From NCBI RefSeq assembly GCF_018596335.1, contig NZ_JAHEPS010000005.1:285374-349373 (forward strand): a stretch of DNA of 64,000 bases, read 5' to 3'. Made by a program: the position numbers and the translations under genes. This document shows, one piece after another, positions 44,397 through 53,381 of the stretch. Every line of letters starts with the position of its first letter. The stretch's first letter is position 1. This stretch comes from Shewanella jiangmenensis (lineage in GTDB: Bacteria > Pseudomonadota > Gammaproteobacteria > Enterobacterales > Shewanellaceae). The notes beneath the pieces were generated by a model. The model was not told where the DNA came from and searched no databases. It saw only the letters and a program-made list of their open reading frames with translations.

Positions 44397-45903
44397 CAGC
44401 TTGCGGCGATTTTCCGGCGGGCTCTGCCGGCTTTATCAAAGCATCCTTGCCGGATAGCGGCGTCTCAAACCAGGCTTCGATTTCGCTTTGCTGGAAGTGA
44501 TAGAAAGGGTTCCACTTCTGGCGCAGCATTTCATCGGCAGGCACGCCAAAAATGCCGCGCTCGCCGCGGGAGGCTGCTGCGCCAATCTGGATCCGGTTGC
44601 TGTTTGGAATTTGCCCAAGGCCATAGAGACTGTCGTCCTTAGAAAACGGCAATGCTACGTGGGACAGAGAATAGATGTTTTCAGGCCAGGCCAATCCCAG
44701 TGGCCTTGCGGGCGCATCGAGGCTCGCTTCTGTTGCTAAGGTCAGCAGCGCCACCGAGGCCTGCTGCGCTTCGTTTTCAACGAGAGTAATGGTTGCCATC
44801 GCTGCTGCCGCGCGCAGCGATGGCTCGAGCGTTGCACGTGGATCGGTTTGCATCAAACGCAGATTAACCGGCGTGCGGTTCACATCAAACAGCACCAGTT
44901 TGTGGCGCGTATTGCCAAGTTGCAGATACAAATCCTCAATCACGGCGCGGGTCGATACCGTATCATCCACCACCGACTGAAACGACAGAATTGATGGCAA
45001 ACGCGCCTTGGCATCAGCGGATAACTGACTTAATGTCAGGCGGTTACGCTCGGCAAGCTGATACACCACATCACCGGCATTGACCGCAAACGACACATAT
45101 TTGAACGGATCATACTCGATACCGACATAATTCCACGCCAGTTTTTCCAGTCCAAGCCACTCCCCAAGGCGCGCCTGCCAGCGGGCACCGGCCGCCACAG
45201 GCGCAAGGCCAATGGCGGGCGAAAGAAACACCATGCCGCTGCTTGCTGACGCCTCACCGGCCGCCACCCGCTCGAGCTCATGATTGAGCGCCAGCGCCGC
45301 GCCGGTTGAAAAACCGATGATATACAATGGCCTGTCGCCAAGGCGCTGTTTCATATGATTTATGGCGACTGTCACCGACGCCGACAGATCGCGCCAATCC
45401 AGGGTCGTCAGCCCCGATGGCAAGGTGCCGTGACCGGGGAGCCTGAGCCCGAGAACATGGGCGTTGTCCCGCAAATCCCGGGCAATGCTCGACATCGAAT
45501 AGGGCGAATCGGACATGCCATGAATAAGCAGCACACCGTATTTGGCCTCCTCATTGGGCCACTCGAAACTCCAGTTCCAGTCACGTACCCAATGCCTTGG
45601 GTCCGACAGACTGCCGCGCACATAGCGGTTTACCTGCGCCGTGGCGGCATCGGCACCTTTGAAAATTTTATGTTCAAGTTCAGCTTTAAGTGCCTTTTCA
45701 AGCGCAAGATACCCTTCAAAATCAGTGACTTTTGATTTGTGGGTAAAGCGGTTTTCAAGCACTGTGGTGTGCCAGGCGTTCAAATCCGGTTTGGCATTGA
45801 GAAACCAAATGCCAAAGCCAAGTGCCGTCACCACAACCCCGAGGGAGGCGTACACAGCCGCGATCAGCAGATGTTTGCTGGTGCGGATAAGCAGCGTCTT
45901 CAT
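44383..45903 (-). CDS. Membrane-anchored alpha/beta hydrolase
   Basis: 506 residues: one N-terminal membrane anchor (about 12-35) and an alpha/beta-hydrolase domain facing the periplasm. KYGVLLIHGMSDSPYSMSSIARDL gives the oxyanion region, GLRLPGHGTLPSG the lid entry, and IIGFSTGAALAL the Ser nucleophile in GFSTG. The Asp is likely in VDDTVS and the His in the late NIYSLSHVALPF. It resembles S33/serine aminopeptidase or lysophospholipase-type proteins; substrate unknown. Start ATG 45903. The final residues (about PQAVSAG) fall in the 20-bp repeat. Confidence 0.82.
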   Translation of the reverse strand: MKTLLIRTSKHLLIAAVYASLGVVVTALGFGIWFLNAKPDLNAWHTTVLENRFTHKSKVTDFEGYLALEKALKAELEHKIFKGADAATAQVNRYVRGSLSDPRHWVRDWNWSFEWPNEEAKYGVLLIHGMSDSPYSMSSIARDLRDNAHVLGLRLPGHGTLPSGLTTLDWRDLSASVTVAINHMKQRLGDRPLYIIGFSTGAALALNHELERVAAGEASASSGMVFLSPAIGLAPVAAGARWQARLGEWLGLEKLAWNYVGIEYDPFKYVSFAVNAGDVVYQLAERNRLTLSQLSADAKARLPSILSFQSVVDDTVSTRAVIEDLYLQLGNTRHKLVLFDVNRTPVNLRLMQTDPRATLEPSLRAAAAMATITLVENEAQQASVALLTLATEASLDAPARPLGLAWPENIYSLSHVALPFSKDDSLYGLGQIPNSNRIQIGAAASRGERGIFGVPADEMLRQKWNPFYHFQQSEIEAWFETPLSGKDALIKPAEPAGKSPQAVSAG

Positions 45904-45928
45904 CGCAAATAAGCCTTTGATAAATTGT

Positions 45929-45954
45929 AAAACGCCGGCATTGGCCGGCGTTTT
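45929..45954 (-). terminator. Terminator after nadE
   Basis: 11-bp stem AAAACGCCGGC / GCCGGCGTTTT, loop ATTG, directly after the nadE stop; the T run on the minus strand is short (TTTTACAATTT). Confidence 0.75.
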
Positions 45955-45962
45955 AAGCAGAA

Positions 45963-46793
45963 TTAATCGTAGATGGTCGGAATGGGCTGACGCTTATGCT
46001 GCGTTGCCTTGTAGATGCCAATCAGCTTGTCTTCCACCGCTTTCGGCACTTCTTTTCCTTCAAGGAAATCATCGATTTGCTCGTAGGTGAGACCAAGCGC
46101 GGCTTCATCCTCAAGCCCCGGACGGTCGCATTCCAAATCCGCCGTCGGCGCCTTGGTCACCAGCTGTTCGGGCGCGCCGAGGTAGCGGGCAATCTGGCGA
46201 ACCTGTCGTTTATTCAAGCCAAACAAAGGCGCCAGATCGCAGGCACCATCACCCCACTTGGTGTAAAAGCCGGTGATGTTTTCAGCGCTGTGATCGGTAC
46301 CGACCACCAGCCCGCCGGTAAGACCGGCGATATCGTACTGGGCAATCATCCGCATCCGCGCCTTGACGTTGCCTTTGACAAAATCCACCCGCGATGCCTC
46401 AGGCAGCGCAAGGCCGGCATTTTCCATCCCAATCAGGGTTTCACTGTGCACGCCGTCGCTGCCGCTGCCCACGTTGATAGTTACCAGTTTGGTCGGCTGA
46501 ATAAACTGGCAGGCGAGCTGGGCTTCCTGCTCATCTTTTTGCACATGATAAGGCAAACGCACGGCAATAAAGCGGTAGTCACTGCCGCCATGCTCGGCGT
46601 TAAGTTCATCCACGGCCAGCTGACACAGGCGTCCGGCGGTGGTGGAATCCACGCCGCCGCTGATGCCAAGCACCAGCGTCTTACTGTGGGCATCACGCAA
46701 TTTGGCCTTGATAAAGGCGACTCGACGCGCCACTTCAAAATCAGGGGTGATGGCCTTAAGCACCCGCATTTCACGTAAAATCTGTCCTTTCAC
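45963..46793 (-). CDS. nadE: NH3-dependent NAD+ synthetase
   Basis: Amidates nicotinate adenine dinucleotide to NAD+. 276 residues. The ATP-pyrophosphatase loop [23 protein letters not shown] is near the N-terminus, and [39 protein letters not shown] is the substrate-binding region. There is no glutaminase domain, so ammonia is the nitrogen donor. Start: the GTG at 46793, preceded by GGAG, gives the family N-terminus [12 protein letters not shown]; an ATG nine codons later would cut it off. Divergent from the AraC gene. Confidence 0.95.
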   Translation of the reverse strand: MKGQILREMRVLKAITPDFEVARRVAFIKAKLRDAHSKTLVLGISGGVDSTTAGRLCQLAVDELNAEHGGSDYRFIAVRLPYHVQKDEQEAQLACQFIQPTKLVTINVGSGSDGVHSETLIGMENAGLALPEASRVDFVKGNVKARMRMIAQYDIAGLTGGLVVGTDHSAENITGFYTKWGDGACDLAPLFGLNKRQVRQIARYLGAPEQLVTKAPTADLECDRPGLEDEAALGLTYEQIDDFLEGKEVPKAVEDKLIGIYKATQHKRQPIPTIYD

Positions 46794-46904
46794 ACCGCGC
46801 TCCGCTGTCAGTTGATACTTAAGCCCCGAGGCTGCAATATTGTTCTAGCCCGAGGTCGGGACCGGCCCGTAAACTGGGCTAAATTGTTTCACATCAGGTG
46901 ACAG

Positions 46905-47783
46905 ATGCAACAGGAAAGTGTTGAATTCAGACAAAGTCGTGCCCTGGTTGGGGCGGAGCTGTGCCACGCCCGCTATCAGGCCTTTGATTTTGGCAAACAT
47001 GTCCACGAAGACCTGCACATAAGCGCGGTGTTAAGGGGCGCCCAGCGCTTCAGCCATCGCGGCAGCAGTTATCTGCTTAGCCGCGGCACCCTCTCAACTT
47101 TAAGCCCCGATGAGTGCCACGATGGCATCAGCGCCGACAAAGGCGCCTACGAGGTGCGGGTGCTGTCGATGCCTGAGCCTTTGTTTGCGGACATTTGCCG
47201 TGAACTTAAACGCCCTGTGGGCGGCTTTCGCTCGCCGCTGCTGGAGAGTCCGGCGCTTTTTAATCAGTTTATCAGGCTGCACCACAGCCTGTGCGATGGC
47301 GTATCTGAGCTTGAGGCCGAAACTGCGCTGCTGGATTTTTGCCGCCAGCTCCTTAATGACGCCGCCCCTGCGCCTCCTCCGCGTGCCCTCTGCCCCGACA
47401 TAGCGCTCCTTAAAGCCATGCTGTCGGATCACAATGAGCCGCTGACGCTGACGTCCCTCGCCGATGCCTCCGGCCTTGGCCGCTTTTCCCTGCTGCGCCG
47501 CTTTCGCGAGCAAACCGGCCTGAGTCCCCATCAGTGGCAGCTGAGAGTCAGGCTTGAGCGCGCCAAAAAGTCGCTGGCACAGGAGACACACTTGAGTATC
47601 GCCGAGGTGGCCCATCAATATGGATTCAGTGATGCCAGCCACTTTAACCGACATTTCCGTCAGGCATTTTTGATGACGCCGGGGGACTATCGGCTCTCGA
47701 TGAATGGGCAGCCAATGAATAGACTCTCAATGAATGGCCAAACTTTAATTCAACAGACCAGGGTTCAACAGGGGCGCGGATAA
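46905..47783 (+). CDS. AraC-family transcriptional regulator
   Basis: 292 residues. The N-terminal cupin-like sensor domain (about 10-150, FGKHVHEDLHISAVLRGAQRFSHRG) is followed by two C-terminal helix-turn-helix units (about 170-265: LTSLADASGLGRFSLLRRFREQTG and LSIAEVAHQYGFSDASHFNRHFRQAF). The stop shares its last base with the start of the LysE gene (TAATG), so it likely regulates and is cotranscribed with that exporter. The last 27 residues (RLSMNGQPMN, RLSMNGQTLI, then QQTRVQQ) come from a 30-bp tandem duplication and are unlikely to matter for DNA binding. Confidence 0.9.
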   Translation: MQQESVEFRQSRALVGAELCHARYQAFDFGKHVHEDLHISAVLRGAQRFSHRGSSYLLSRGTLSTLSPDECHDGISADKGAYEVRVLSMPEPLFADICRELKRPVGGFRSPLLESPALFNQFIRLHHSLCDGVSELEAETALLDFCRQLLNDAAPAPPPRALCPDIALLKAMLSDHNEPLTLTSLADASGLGRFSLLRRFREQTGLSPHQWQLRVRLERAKKSLAQETHLSIAEVAHQYGFSDASHFNRHFRQAFLMTPGDYRLSMNGQPMNRLSMNGQTLIQQTRVQQGRG

Positions 47784-48508
47784 TGCTGGATTGGAACTTA
47801 CTGGCCAGCATAGCACTGGTGCATCTGGTCGCGCTGGCAAGCCCGGGGCCTGACTTTGCCATTATGCTCAAGGTAACCCGCGAGCAAACCCGCACGGCGG
47901 CGCTGATGACGGCACTCGGTATTGCCCTTGCGATTCTGCTGCACACGCTGGCGAGCCTGACCGGGCTTAGTTTGCTTATTCACACCACGCCCTGGCTTTT
48001 TATCGCGGTGCAGGCCCTTGGCGCCCTGTATCTGGGCTACATGGGGGTTGGCGCTCTGATGGCCGTGAAACAACATTTTGCAGCGCGCAGCGCGGCAAGC
48101 GCAGAGCTTGTATCAGAAAGCGGGGTTGAGGGCGCAACTGACCCCGATGAGCGCGAGGCGAAGTCACTCTCCACGATTAAGGCGCATTCAACAATAAAAG
48201 TGCTGTCCCCAATCAACGCACTAAAGCTTGGGCTTTACACCAATTTGTTAAACCCCAAAGCGCTGGTGTTTTTTCTGACCCTGTTTTCGGCGCTCGTCGG
48301 CCCAGAGGTGAATATTGAGACCCGCAGTGCCCTGCTGTTTTTGATGTTTGCCCTATCGTTTGGCTGGTTTGGGCTGCTCGCCATGGTGCTGACCGCATCC
48401 AAGGCGCAGCAGCTGATGACCCGCATTGGCCCGGCCATCGACCTGTTGGTAGGCGTGCTTTTTGTCACTGTGAGCATCGCCATTTTGCAAAGCCTGCTCC
48501 TTGGCTGA
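47783..48508 (+). CDS. LysE/RhtB-family exporter, partner of AraC regulator
   Basis: 241 residues with about six membrane segments: ALASPGPDFAIMLKVTREQTRTAALMTALGIALAI and LKLGLYTNLLNPKALVFFLTLFSALV are the family motifs. It is longer than usual (about 205) because of a hydrophilic insert at about residues 110-145 made partly of a six-residue repeat (STIKAH, STIKVL, SPINAL). The insert lies in the cytoplasmic loop where it may be tolerated. It overlaps the AraC gene by one base. Substrate unknown; an amino acid is likely. Confidence 0.88.
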   Translation: MLDWNLLASIALVHLVALASPGPDFAIMLKVTREQTRTAALMTALGIALAILLHTLASLTGLSLLIHTTPWLFIAVQALGALYLGYMGVGALMAVKQHFAARSAASAELVSESGVEGATDPDEREAKSLSTIKAHSTIKVLSPINALKLGLYTNLLNPKALVFFLTLFSALVGPEVNIETRSALLFLMFALSFGWFGLLAMVLTASKAQQLMTRIGPAIDLLVGVLFVTVSIAILQSLLLG

Positions 48509-48545
48509 TGCCTGTCTACCAAAAGCTTGCTGATGGCTGTTTAAG

Positions 48546-48571
48546 AAAAAGCCTGGACTAAGCCAGGCTTT
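48546..48571 (-). terminator. Terminator after the sigma-54 response regulator
   Basis: 9-bp stem AAAGCCTGG / CCAGGCTTT; on the minus strand followed by TTTTTCTT. Confidence 0.8.
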
Positions 48572-48576
48572 CGCAG

Positions 48577-49911
48577 TTACACCAGATGGTGCTTATCCAG
48601 CCTATATAAAAACGCCTTGTAGTTCATGCCAAGCCACTTGGCCGCTTTGGTGCGATTACCATCAAAGCGCGCCATGGCCTCGGCAAGGCAGCGAGCTTCA
48701 AACGCTTCCCACTCTATGCCCTCGGCCGGCAGTTGCCACCCTGTGTCTTGCTGTAGCGCACCGCTGTCCTGGGTCAGCTCCTGCTCATCGCCAAGCAGCA
48801 CAAAACGCTCGATGCGGTTGGAAAGCTCCCGCACGTTGCCCGGCCAGCGGTAGTCGAGCAAAAAGCGCATGCCTTCCTGGCTGATTTTCGGCACATCAAA
48901 ACCATATTGGCGGGCGTGGAGCTTCAGAAAATGCTCAATCAGGCGGCCAATGTCTTCGCGCCGCTCCCTAAGTGGCGGCATTATCACAGGCACCACATTG
49001 AGGCGGTAAAACAGGTCCTCCCGAAAGCGGCCCTCGGCGACTTCAAGGCGCAGATCCCTGTGGGTGGCGGCGATAACCCGCACATCGAGTTTAAGCTCCT
49101 TTTGCGCGCCAAGACGGGTGACAACGCCTTCCTGTAAAAACCGCAGCAACTTGGTTTGCTGCAGCAGCGGCAACTCACCTATTTCATCCAAAAACACGGT
49201 GCCGCCGTCGGCCGCCTCAAGCTTACCAACCTTTAAACTGGTGGCGCCGGTAAAGGCGCCCTTTTCGGCGCCAAAAAGCTCGGCCTCAGCAAGGTTTTCG
49301 GGAATCGCGCCGCAGTTAATGGCGATAAATGCCTTGGATGCGCGGCGCGACAACTGATGCAGCGCCCGCGCCGCAAGCTCTTTACCTGTGCCACTTTCAC
49401 CGCCAATCAGCACTGTGGCGTCGGTGCCGCTTATCCGGTTCAGGCGGTCAAACACCTTTTGCATGCAGGGCGCCTTGCCCACCAGCCCGACAAGGGATTG
49501 CTGCTCGGACAATGCTGAGCTTAGCGCCTTATTTTCTTTCTTCAGTGCCTGAGAGCGCGCCACTTTGGAGATAGCGAGCAGCAGCGCCTGGCGCTGATAG
49601 GGCTTGGAGAGATAATCATCGGCGCCGGCCTGAATCGCATCCACCGCATGGGTGATGGTGCCGTAGGCCGTTGCCATAATAAAGCCAACCTCGGGGTACT
49701 CGCGCTTGACGTACAGCAGCAAATCCATGCCGCTGAGGCTGCCAAGTTTCCAGTCAGAAAACACCAGCTCCGGCGGCGCTTCTTTAATGGCAACAATGGC
49801 GCTTTCAACCGAATCGGCTTCCCGAATTTGATAGCCTTCTGCGCGCAGCATACCAGCGATAAGCTGGCGCTGCCCCGCTTCATCCTCGACGATTAAAATG
49901 GTCAGACTCAT
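48577..49911 (-). CDS. Sigma-54-dependent response regulator (NtrC type)
   Basis: 444 residues: receiver domain (about 1-115, phospho-acceptor Asp53 in FSDWK, conserved Lys in LSKPY), AAA+ domain (about 140-370) with Walker A GGESGTGKE, the sigma-54 contact loop ELFGAEKGAFTGA, Walker B GGTVFLDEIGE and the R-finger region FREDLFYRLNVVP, then a C-terminal Fis-type HTH (NRTKAAKWLGMNYKAFLYRLDKH). All parts needed to activate sigma-54 promoters are present. It overlaps the kinase gene by ATGA. The probable target is the divergent gene at 52303, which has a sigma-54 promoter and an upstream palindrome. Confidence 0.94.
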   Translation of the reverse strand: MSLTILIVEDEAGQRQLIAGMLRAEGYQIREADSVESAIVAIKEAPPELVFSDWKLGSLSGMDLLLYVKREYPEVGFIMATAYGTITHAVDAIQAGADDYLSKPYQRQALLLAISKVARSQALKKENKALSSALSEQQSLVGLVGKAPCMQKVFDRLNRISGTDATVLIGGESGTGKELAARALHQLSRRASKAFIAINCGAIPENLAEAELFGAEKGAFTGATSLKVGKLEAADGGTVFLDEIGELPLLQQTKLLRFLQEGVVTRLGAQKELKLDVRVIAATHRDLRLEVAEGRFREDLFYRLNVVPVIMPPLRERREDIGRLIEHFLKLHARQYGFDVPKISQEGMRFLLDYRWPGNVRELSNRIERFVLLGDEQELTQDSGALQQDTGWQLPAEGIEWEAFEARCLAEAMARFDGNRTKAAKWLGMNYKAFLYRLDKHHLV

Positions 49912-51896
49912 GGACGAGGCTCCGCTGTGTTATTCATACCAAACAATACCTTAACCCGGGTACCACCCTCGGGGCGATTGATAAAAACCAATTTGCCATG
50001 GTAGTGGCTCGCAAGCAGCCGTGAGGCGATATAAAGCCCCATGCCAGTGCCCTCGGCCTTGGTGGTGATATGGGGCTGACCGAGCTTATCGAGTAGCGCA
50101 GCATCTATGCCGGGGCCCTTGTCACTTACCTGCACACACAACCCGTCGTCATTACGGTTAAGCTCTATTCCAAGCCAAGGCACGGCAGCGCCGCTTTGGG
50201 CCTCCATGGCGTTAATGATGACCGCATGCAAAATGCTTCGCACCTCCGACTCTATGCCCGTGATGGCATGGTCATCGTCAAGACCGGTCAGCGACAGCGA
50301 CGGGGTCACGCCCGCCACCGACAGTTCAAGCAAAATATCCCGCACCACAGCGCTGACCGGCACAGGCCGGCTGCGGTCAACCTCGGAAGATGCCAGAGTC
50401 AGAAGTGATTGTATGCTCTTGTCCATCATGGCAATTTTTTGCTGAATGGCGCCAAGCATCTCAGAGCGTGAGTGTTCATCATCAAGCTGGCTTTGAGACT
50501 CAGCCAATAGCCCCAGCGTATGCAGCGGGTTTCGCAGACTGTGGGCGATGCCGCGGGTGATTTCACCAAGCTCCGCCAAATGTTTTTTATCCGCCACCTG
50601 CTGCTCGCGGGCACTTAACTCGGCCAGTTTCTGGCTCATGGCATTAAAGCCATCGAGCATGCTGCGGATTTCTTCAATCCCGCGGGGGTGAACCTGATAA
50701 CCAAGCTCGCCCGCGCCAAGCTTGCGATGGCCGGTGGCAAGCTCAGACAAAGGCTCACTGACGCGGCGGCTCAGCCAATACACAAACACCAGCGCCAGCA
50801 GGCTGCTTGAAAGAATAAGCAGCGCCATCCACTCCCGAAAGCGGGTCAAAGCACCAGAGAGGTTATCCTGCTTAAACTCGAGCTGATTGCGCTCGATGCG
50901 GCCATCTTCGAGGGTGCGGATCACCAGCAAATCACTGTTATTGTTACCCTCACGGCGGGTAATCGTCATGGTTTGCAGCGATTCGTGCAGCGCTTCCTGA
51001 TAGCTTCGGGTGAGCGATGCCTGCAGGCGGTGCAACTTTTCAAGCTCCCGTTTGATGATGTCGTTGGCCGCCATCACCTCTTCATTCATCTCGCTGCTTT
51101 GCATGGCTTCGCGCTGATGTTCGGCAAGGGTCGCATCCAAATCGGCGATGGCGCGGCCTATTTCCCGCTGCTGCAGCTCAATGATTTCGGTCTTGGTGGG
51201 AATTTGCAGCGCCATGGCCTCAAGCTCGGCCTGGCTTGCCCGCGCGGCTTCATCATCGGCCCGAATGTCATCGGGAACACCCCGGCCACGCAGCGCCTCA
51301 AGCTCAGGATTGAGATGAGCACGGAGGTCCGTTACCGCGCGCTCGCTCAAGGCCTTTTCGCTCATCGCCCTTTCGCTTGCCATTCTGGCAGCAGCGCTGG
51401 CTGCGGCAGACCGCGCCTGCTCATCAGCCCTCGCCGCGGCCTGGGCCGCCTGTTTGTGGGCCGCCTGTTCGTGGCGAGCATGGGTTTGGGGAGCATGGGG
51501 CGGAACCTGCGGTCGCTGCTCAGGGATTTGCACTACTCGCTCAGCAAGCTGCAGCGGCTGAGTGCGCTCAATCACAGCGCCCTTTTCAGTAGAATCAACG
51601 GACTGCACTGAATCCACGGACTGCATAGAATCCACGGGCTGCAGAGAGTCCACAGCCTCAGGGGGCGCTATCGGCTCAGTCCAGGTGACGGCATCCGCCG
51701 GTAGCGGTGCAATTCTGAGATTTTCACCCAAATCGTCCACCAGTATGTCCACCAGCTGGCGCGACAGGGCCACCGAATTGGCCTTAAGATCTTCATCCAG
51801 CTGGCGTTTGAGCGCCTCGCCAATCAGCAGCTGACTTAAACCCAGCAGCAAAATCAGTCCGCCAAAGAGTGCAAAAAGATACTGTTTAATCGACAT
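49908..51896 (-). CDS. Sensor histidine kinase with very large periplasmic domain
   Basis: 662 residues. Membrane helix 1 (about 7-27) and helix 2 (about 355-375) enclose a periplasmic region of about 325 residues. It contains a repeat VDSLQP/VDSMQS/VDSVQS/VDSTEK, Ala/Gln/Arg-rich coiled-coil sequence and a short terminal block (MTITRREG, VIRTLEDGRIERNQLEF). HAMP, then the H-box LGEITRGIAHSLRNPLHTLGLL (His near 450) and an HATPase domain (GPGIDAALLDKLG, GTGMGLYIASRLL). The ATG at 51896 fits the first helix. It shares an operon with the regulator. The sensed signal is unknown; the layout resembles metal/envelope-stress sensors of ZraS type. Confidence 0.92.
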   Translation of the reverse strand: MSIKQYLFALFGGLILLLGLSQLLIGEALKRQLDEDLKANSVALSRQLVDILVDDLGENLRIAPLPADAVTWTEPIAPPEAVDSLQPVDSMQSVDSVQSVDSTEKGAVIERTQPLQLAERVVQIPEQRPQVPPHAPQTHARHEQAAHKQAAQAAARADEQARSAAASAAARMASERAMSEKALSERAVTDLRAHLNPELEALRGRGVPDDIRADDEAARASQAELEAMALQIPTKTEIIELQQREIGRAIADLDATLAEHQREAMQSSEMNEEVMAANDIIKRELEKLHRLQASLTRSYQEALHESLQTMTITRREGNNNSDLLVIRTLEDGRIERNQLEFKQDNLSGALTRFREWMALLILSSSLLALVFVYWLSRRVSEPLSELATGHRKLGAGELGYQVHPRGIEEIRSMLDGFNAMSQKLAELSAREQQVADKKHLAELGEITRGIAHSLRNPLHTLGLLAESQSQLDDEHSRSEMLGAIQQKIAMMDKSIQSLLTLASSEVDRSRPVPVSAVVRDILLELSVAGVTPSLSLTGLDDDHAITGIESEVRSILHAVIINAMEAQSGAAVPWLGIELNRNDDGLCVQVSDKGPGIDAALLDKLGQPHITTKAEGTGMGLYIASRLLASHYHGKLVFINRPEGGTRVKVLFGMNNTAEPRP
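51585..51656. repeat. In-frame 18-bp tandem repeat inside the kinase gene
   Basis: Four 18-bp units encode the six-residue repeat VDSxQx in the periplasmic domain. Confidence 0.85.
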
Positions 51897-52091
51897 CCGT
51901 CGTCCCCAACCACGTAAGCACAGGTACCATACCAACGCTATTTAAGGCTGTATATCAAAAAGAGTGCCAGCCTTGCAGCGCGAAGCCCTCGGATGGAAAT
52001 AAAAAATCCCGTTATAAATCAATCGATAATTTACCAACAAACTTATCAGTCTTGCCAGCGTGAAGGCAACGTCTCCCCGCGCTGCGCCGAC

Positions 52092-52109
52092 TTTCCCCAT
52101 TTGGGGAAA
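52092..52109. promoter_or_regulatory. Candidate enhancer (upstream activator) palindrome
   Basis: TTTCCCCATTTGGGGAAA: perfect 8-bp arms, 2-bp centre. It lies 88 bp upstream of the sigma-54 promoter, a normal distance for an NtrC-type binding site, in the gap between the kinase and its presumed target. Confidence 0.6.
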
Positions 52110-52196
52110 TCCGCTTCCTCAAATCAGGCCGATGCGGCCTGGGCCAAACCACGTTAACAAAACATATCATATTGATTTTTAGTACTTTTAAATTCA

Positions 52197-52212
52197 TGGC
52201 ACGAAACTCGCG
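52197..52212 (+). promoter_or_regulatory. Sigma-54 promoter of the secreted-protein gene
   Basis: TGGCACGAAACTCGCG: GG-N10-GC with a full TGGCACG left half and a TCGC right half (consensus TTGC). About 90 bp before the start codon at 52303. Confidence 0.75.
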
Positions 52213-52302
52213 TTACTACGGACTCAAGTTGCTCTGCCAGCGCTGCTGAGCTTCTACACATTCAGCGCCAGACCATTTATATCCTACAGGGAGAAAACAT
52301 CC

Positions 52303-53223
52303 ATGAAACACGTTAGCCGCCGCCATTCAGGCTCATTCACAGGCTTACTTGCCGCCTTGCTATCGGTCCAACTGATGGCTGCGCCCACCAGCCTGCCGCT
52401 GGACGCAGAGGTCACCACAGCACCGGCCAAACCCACTGAGCCCATCAGCGATACCAGTAAGTTACCGACACAGGCAGCGTCAGAAACGCCAGCATCAGAA
52501 ACTCCAGCGCCGCCAGCCACCTCTCTCAGTGGACAGGCGCCGGGAGAACCTGCTGCGGCCGCAACGCCTGCGCCAAGCAAGCCTGCAGCGGCCGTAACGT
52601 CCCCAAATCCCGCAAATCCCGCAAATCCCGCAACGCCCGAACCAAACAAGGCGATAGAGAAGTCAGTCAAACAAACCGTGATAGTGAATAAAAACGGCCC
52701 GGCGCGGGTCGAAGTCATGGTCAATAACAACGGTGAAGAGCAGCAATTTAGCTTCAGCGGTGATGAGCTGAAAGATAAAGCGCTTATCGACAAGCGTCTC
52801 TCGGCCCTTGATAACGACAGCCGCACCGCCATTCTCAGCGCCATTGACGATATCAACAGCGGCAAATTGCGGCTACTTAAAAAAGGCGAGCTTGAAGAGC
52901 TGCATACGCTCGAGCGTGAAATGGCTTCAAAACAGGAAGTGATGCAAAAACAAGGGGATGAACTCGCCCGCCGCGGTGAAGAGATGGCACGCTTGGGTGA
53001 ATCCATAGAGCGGATAATGGAAGCAAGCCTGCAGCACCGCGAACTCGACGGCGAAGGTAAGCGCATGATTACCATCCACCAACTGCACGAAGGCGAAGTG
53101 TCGGTCCAGTTGCACAGCATAGATGAAGACAAGATGCGCTTTGATATGGTCAAAAGCATGCTGGGCGACGCCAAACTCAGCGACGAGCAAAAGGCAGAGC
53201 TCAAGGCCTTGCTGGCAAAATGA
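52303..53223 (+). CDS. Secreted protein under sigma-54 control, unknown function
   Basis: 306 residues, no family recognised. Signal peptide about residues 1-27 (ending LMAA); a long Pro/Ala/Thr/Glu-rich, probably disordered region (about 28-120) with PANPANPAT repeats; a basic stretch and beta-like segment (VIVNKNGPARVEVMVNNNGEEQQFSFSG); then a Met/Glu/Arg/Gln-rich coiled coil (about 190-245, EEMARLGESIERIMEA) and a C-terminal block MITIHQLHEGEVSVQLHSIDEDKMRF. The position, divergent from a sigma-54 two-component operon and behind a sigma-54 promoter, parallels ZraP of the ZraPSR system. The ATG at 52303 has a GGGAG box upstream. Confidence 0.8.
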   Translation: MKHVSRRHSGSFTGLLAALLSVQLMAAPTSLPLDAEVTTAPAKPTEPISDTSKLPTQAASETPASETPAPPATSLSGQAPGEPAAAATPAPSKPAAAVTSPNPANPANPATPEPNKAIEKSVKQTVIVNKNGPARVEVMVNNNGEEQQFSFSGDELKDKALIDKRLSALDNDSRTAILSAIDDINSGKLRLLKKGELEELHTLEREMASKQEVMQKQGDELARRGEEMARLGESIERIMEASLQHRELDGEGKRMITIHQLHEGEVSVQLHSIDEDKMRFDMVKSMLGDAKLSDEQKAELKALLAK

Positions 53224-53381
53224 CAAGTCGCAACTGAACACGATTGCACGCCATTGCCGAGTTGCCGAGTCGCTGGTTGCAAATTGCATCAATTCATGGA
53301 TATGTGATGCAGCTTAAAGACCCCGGTATGTCATAGGGTTAAGCTGCGGCCATAATCCAGACTGAATTGATAAGGTATGTT

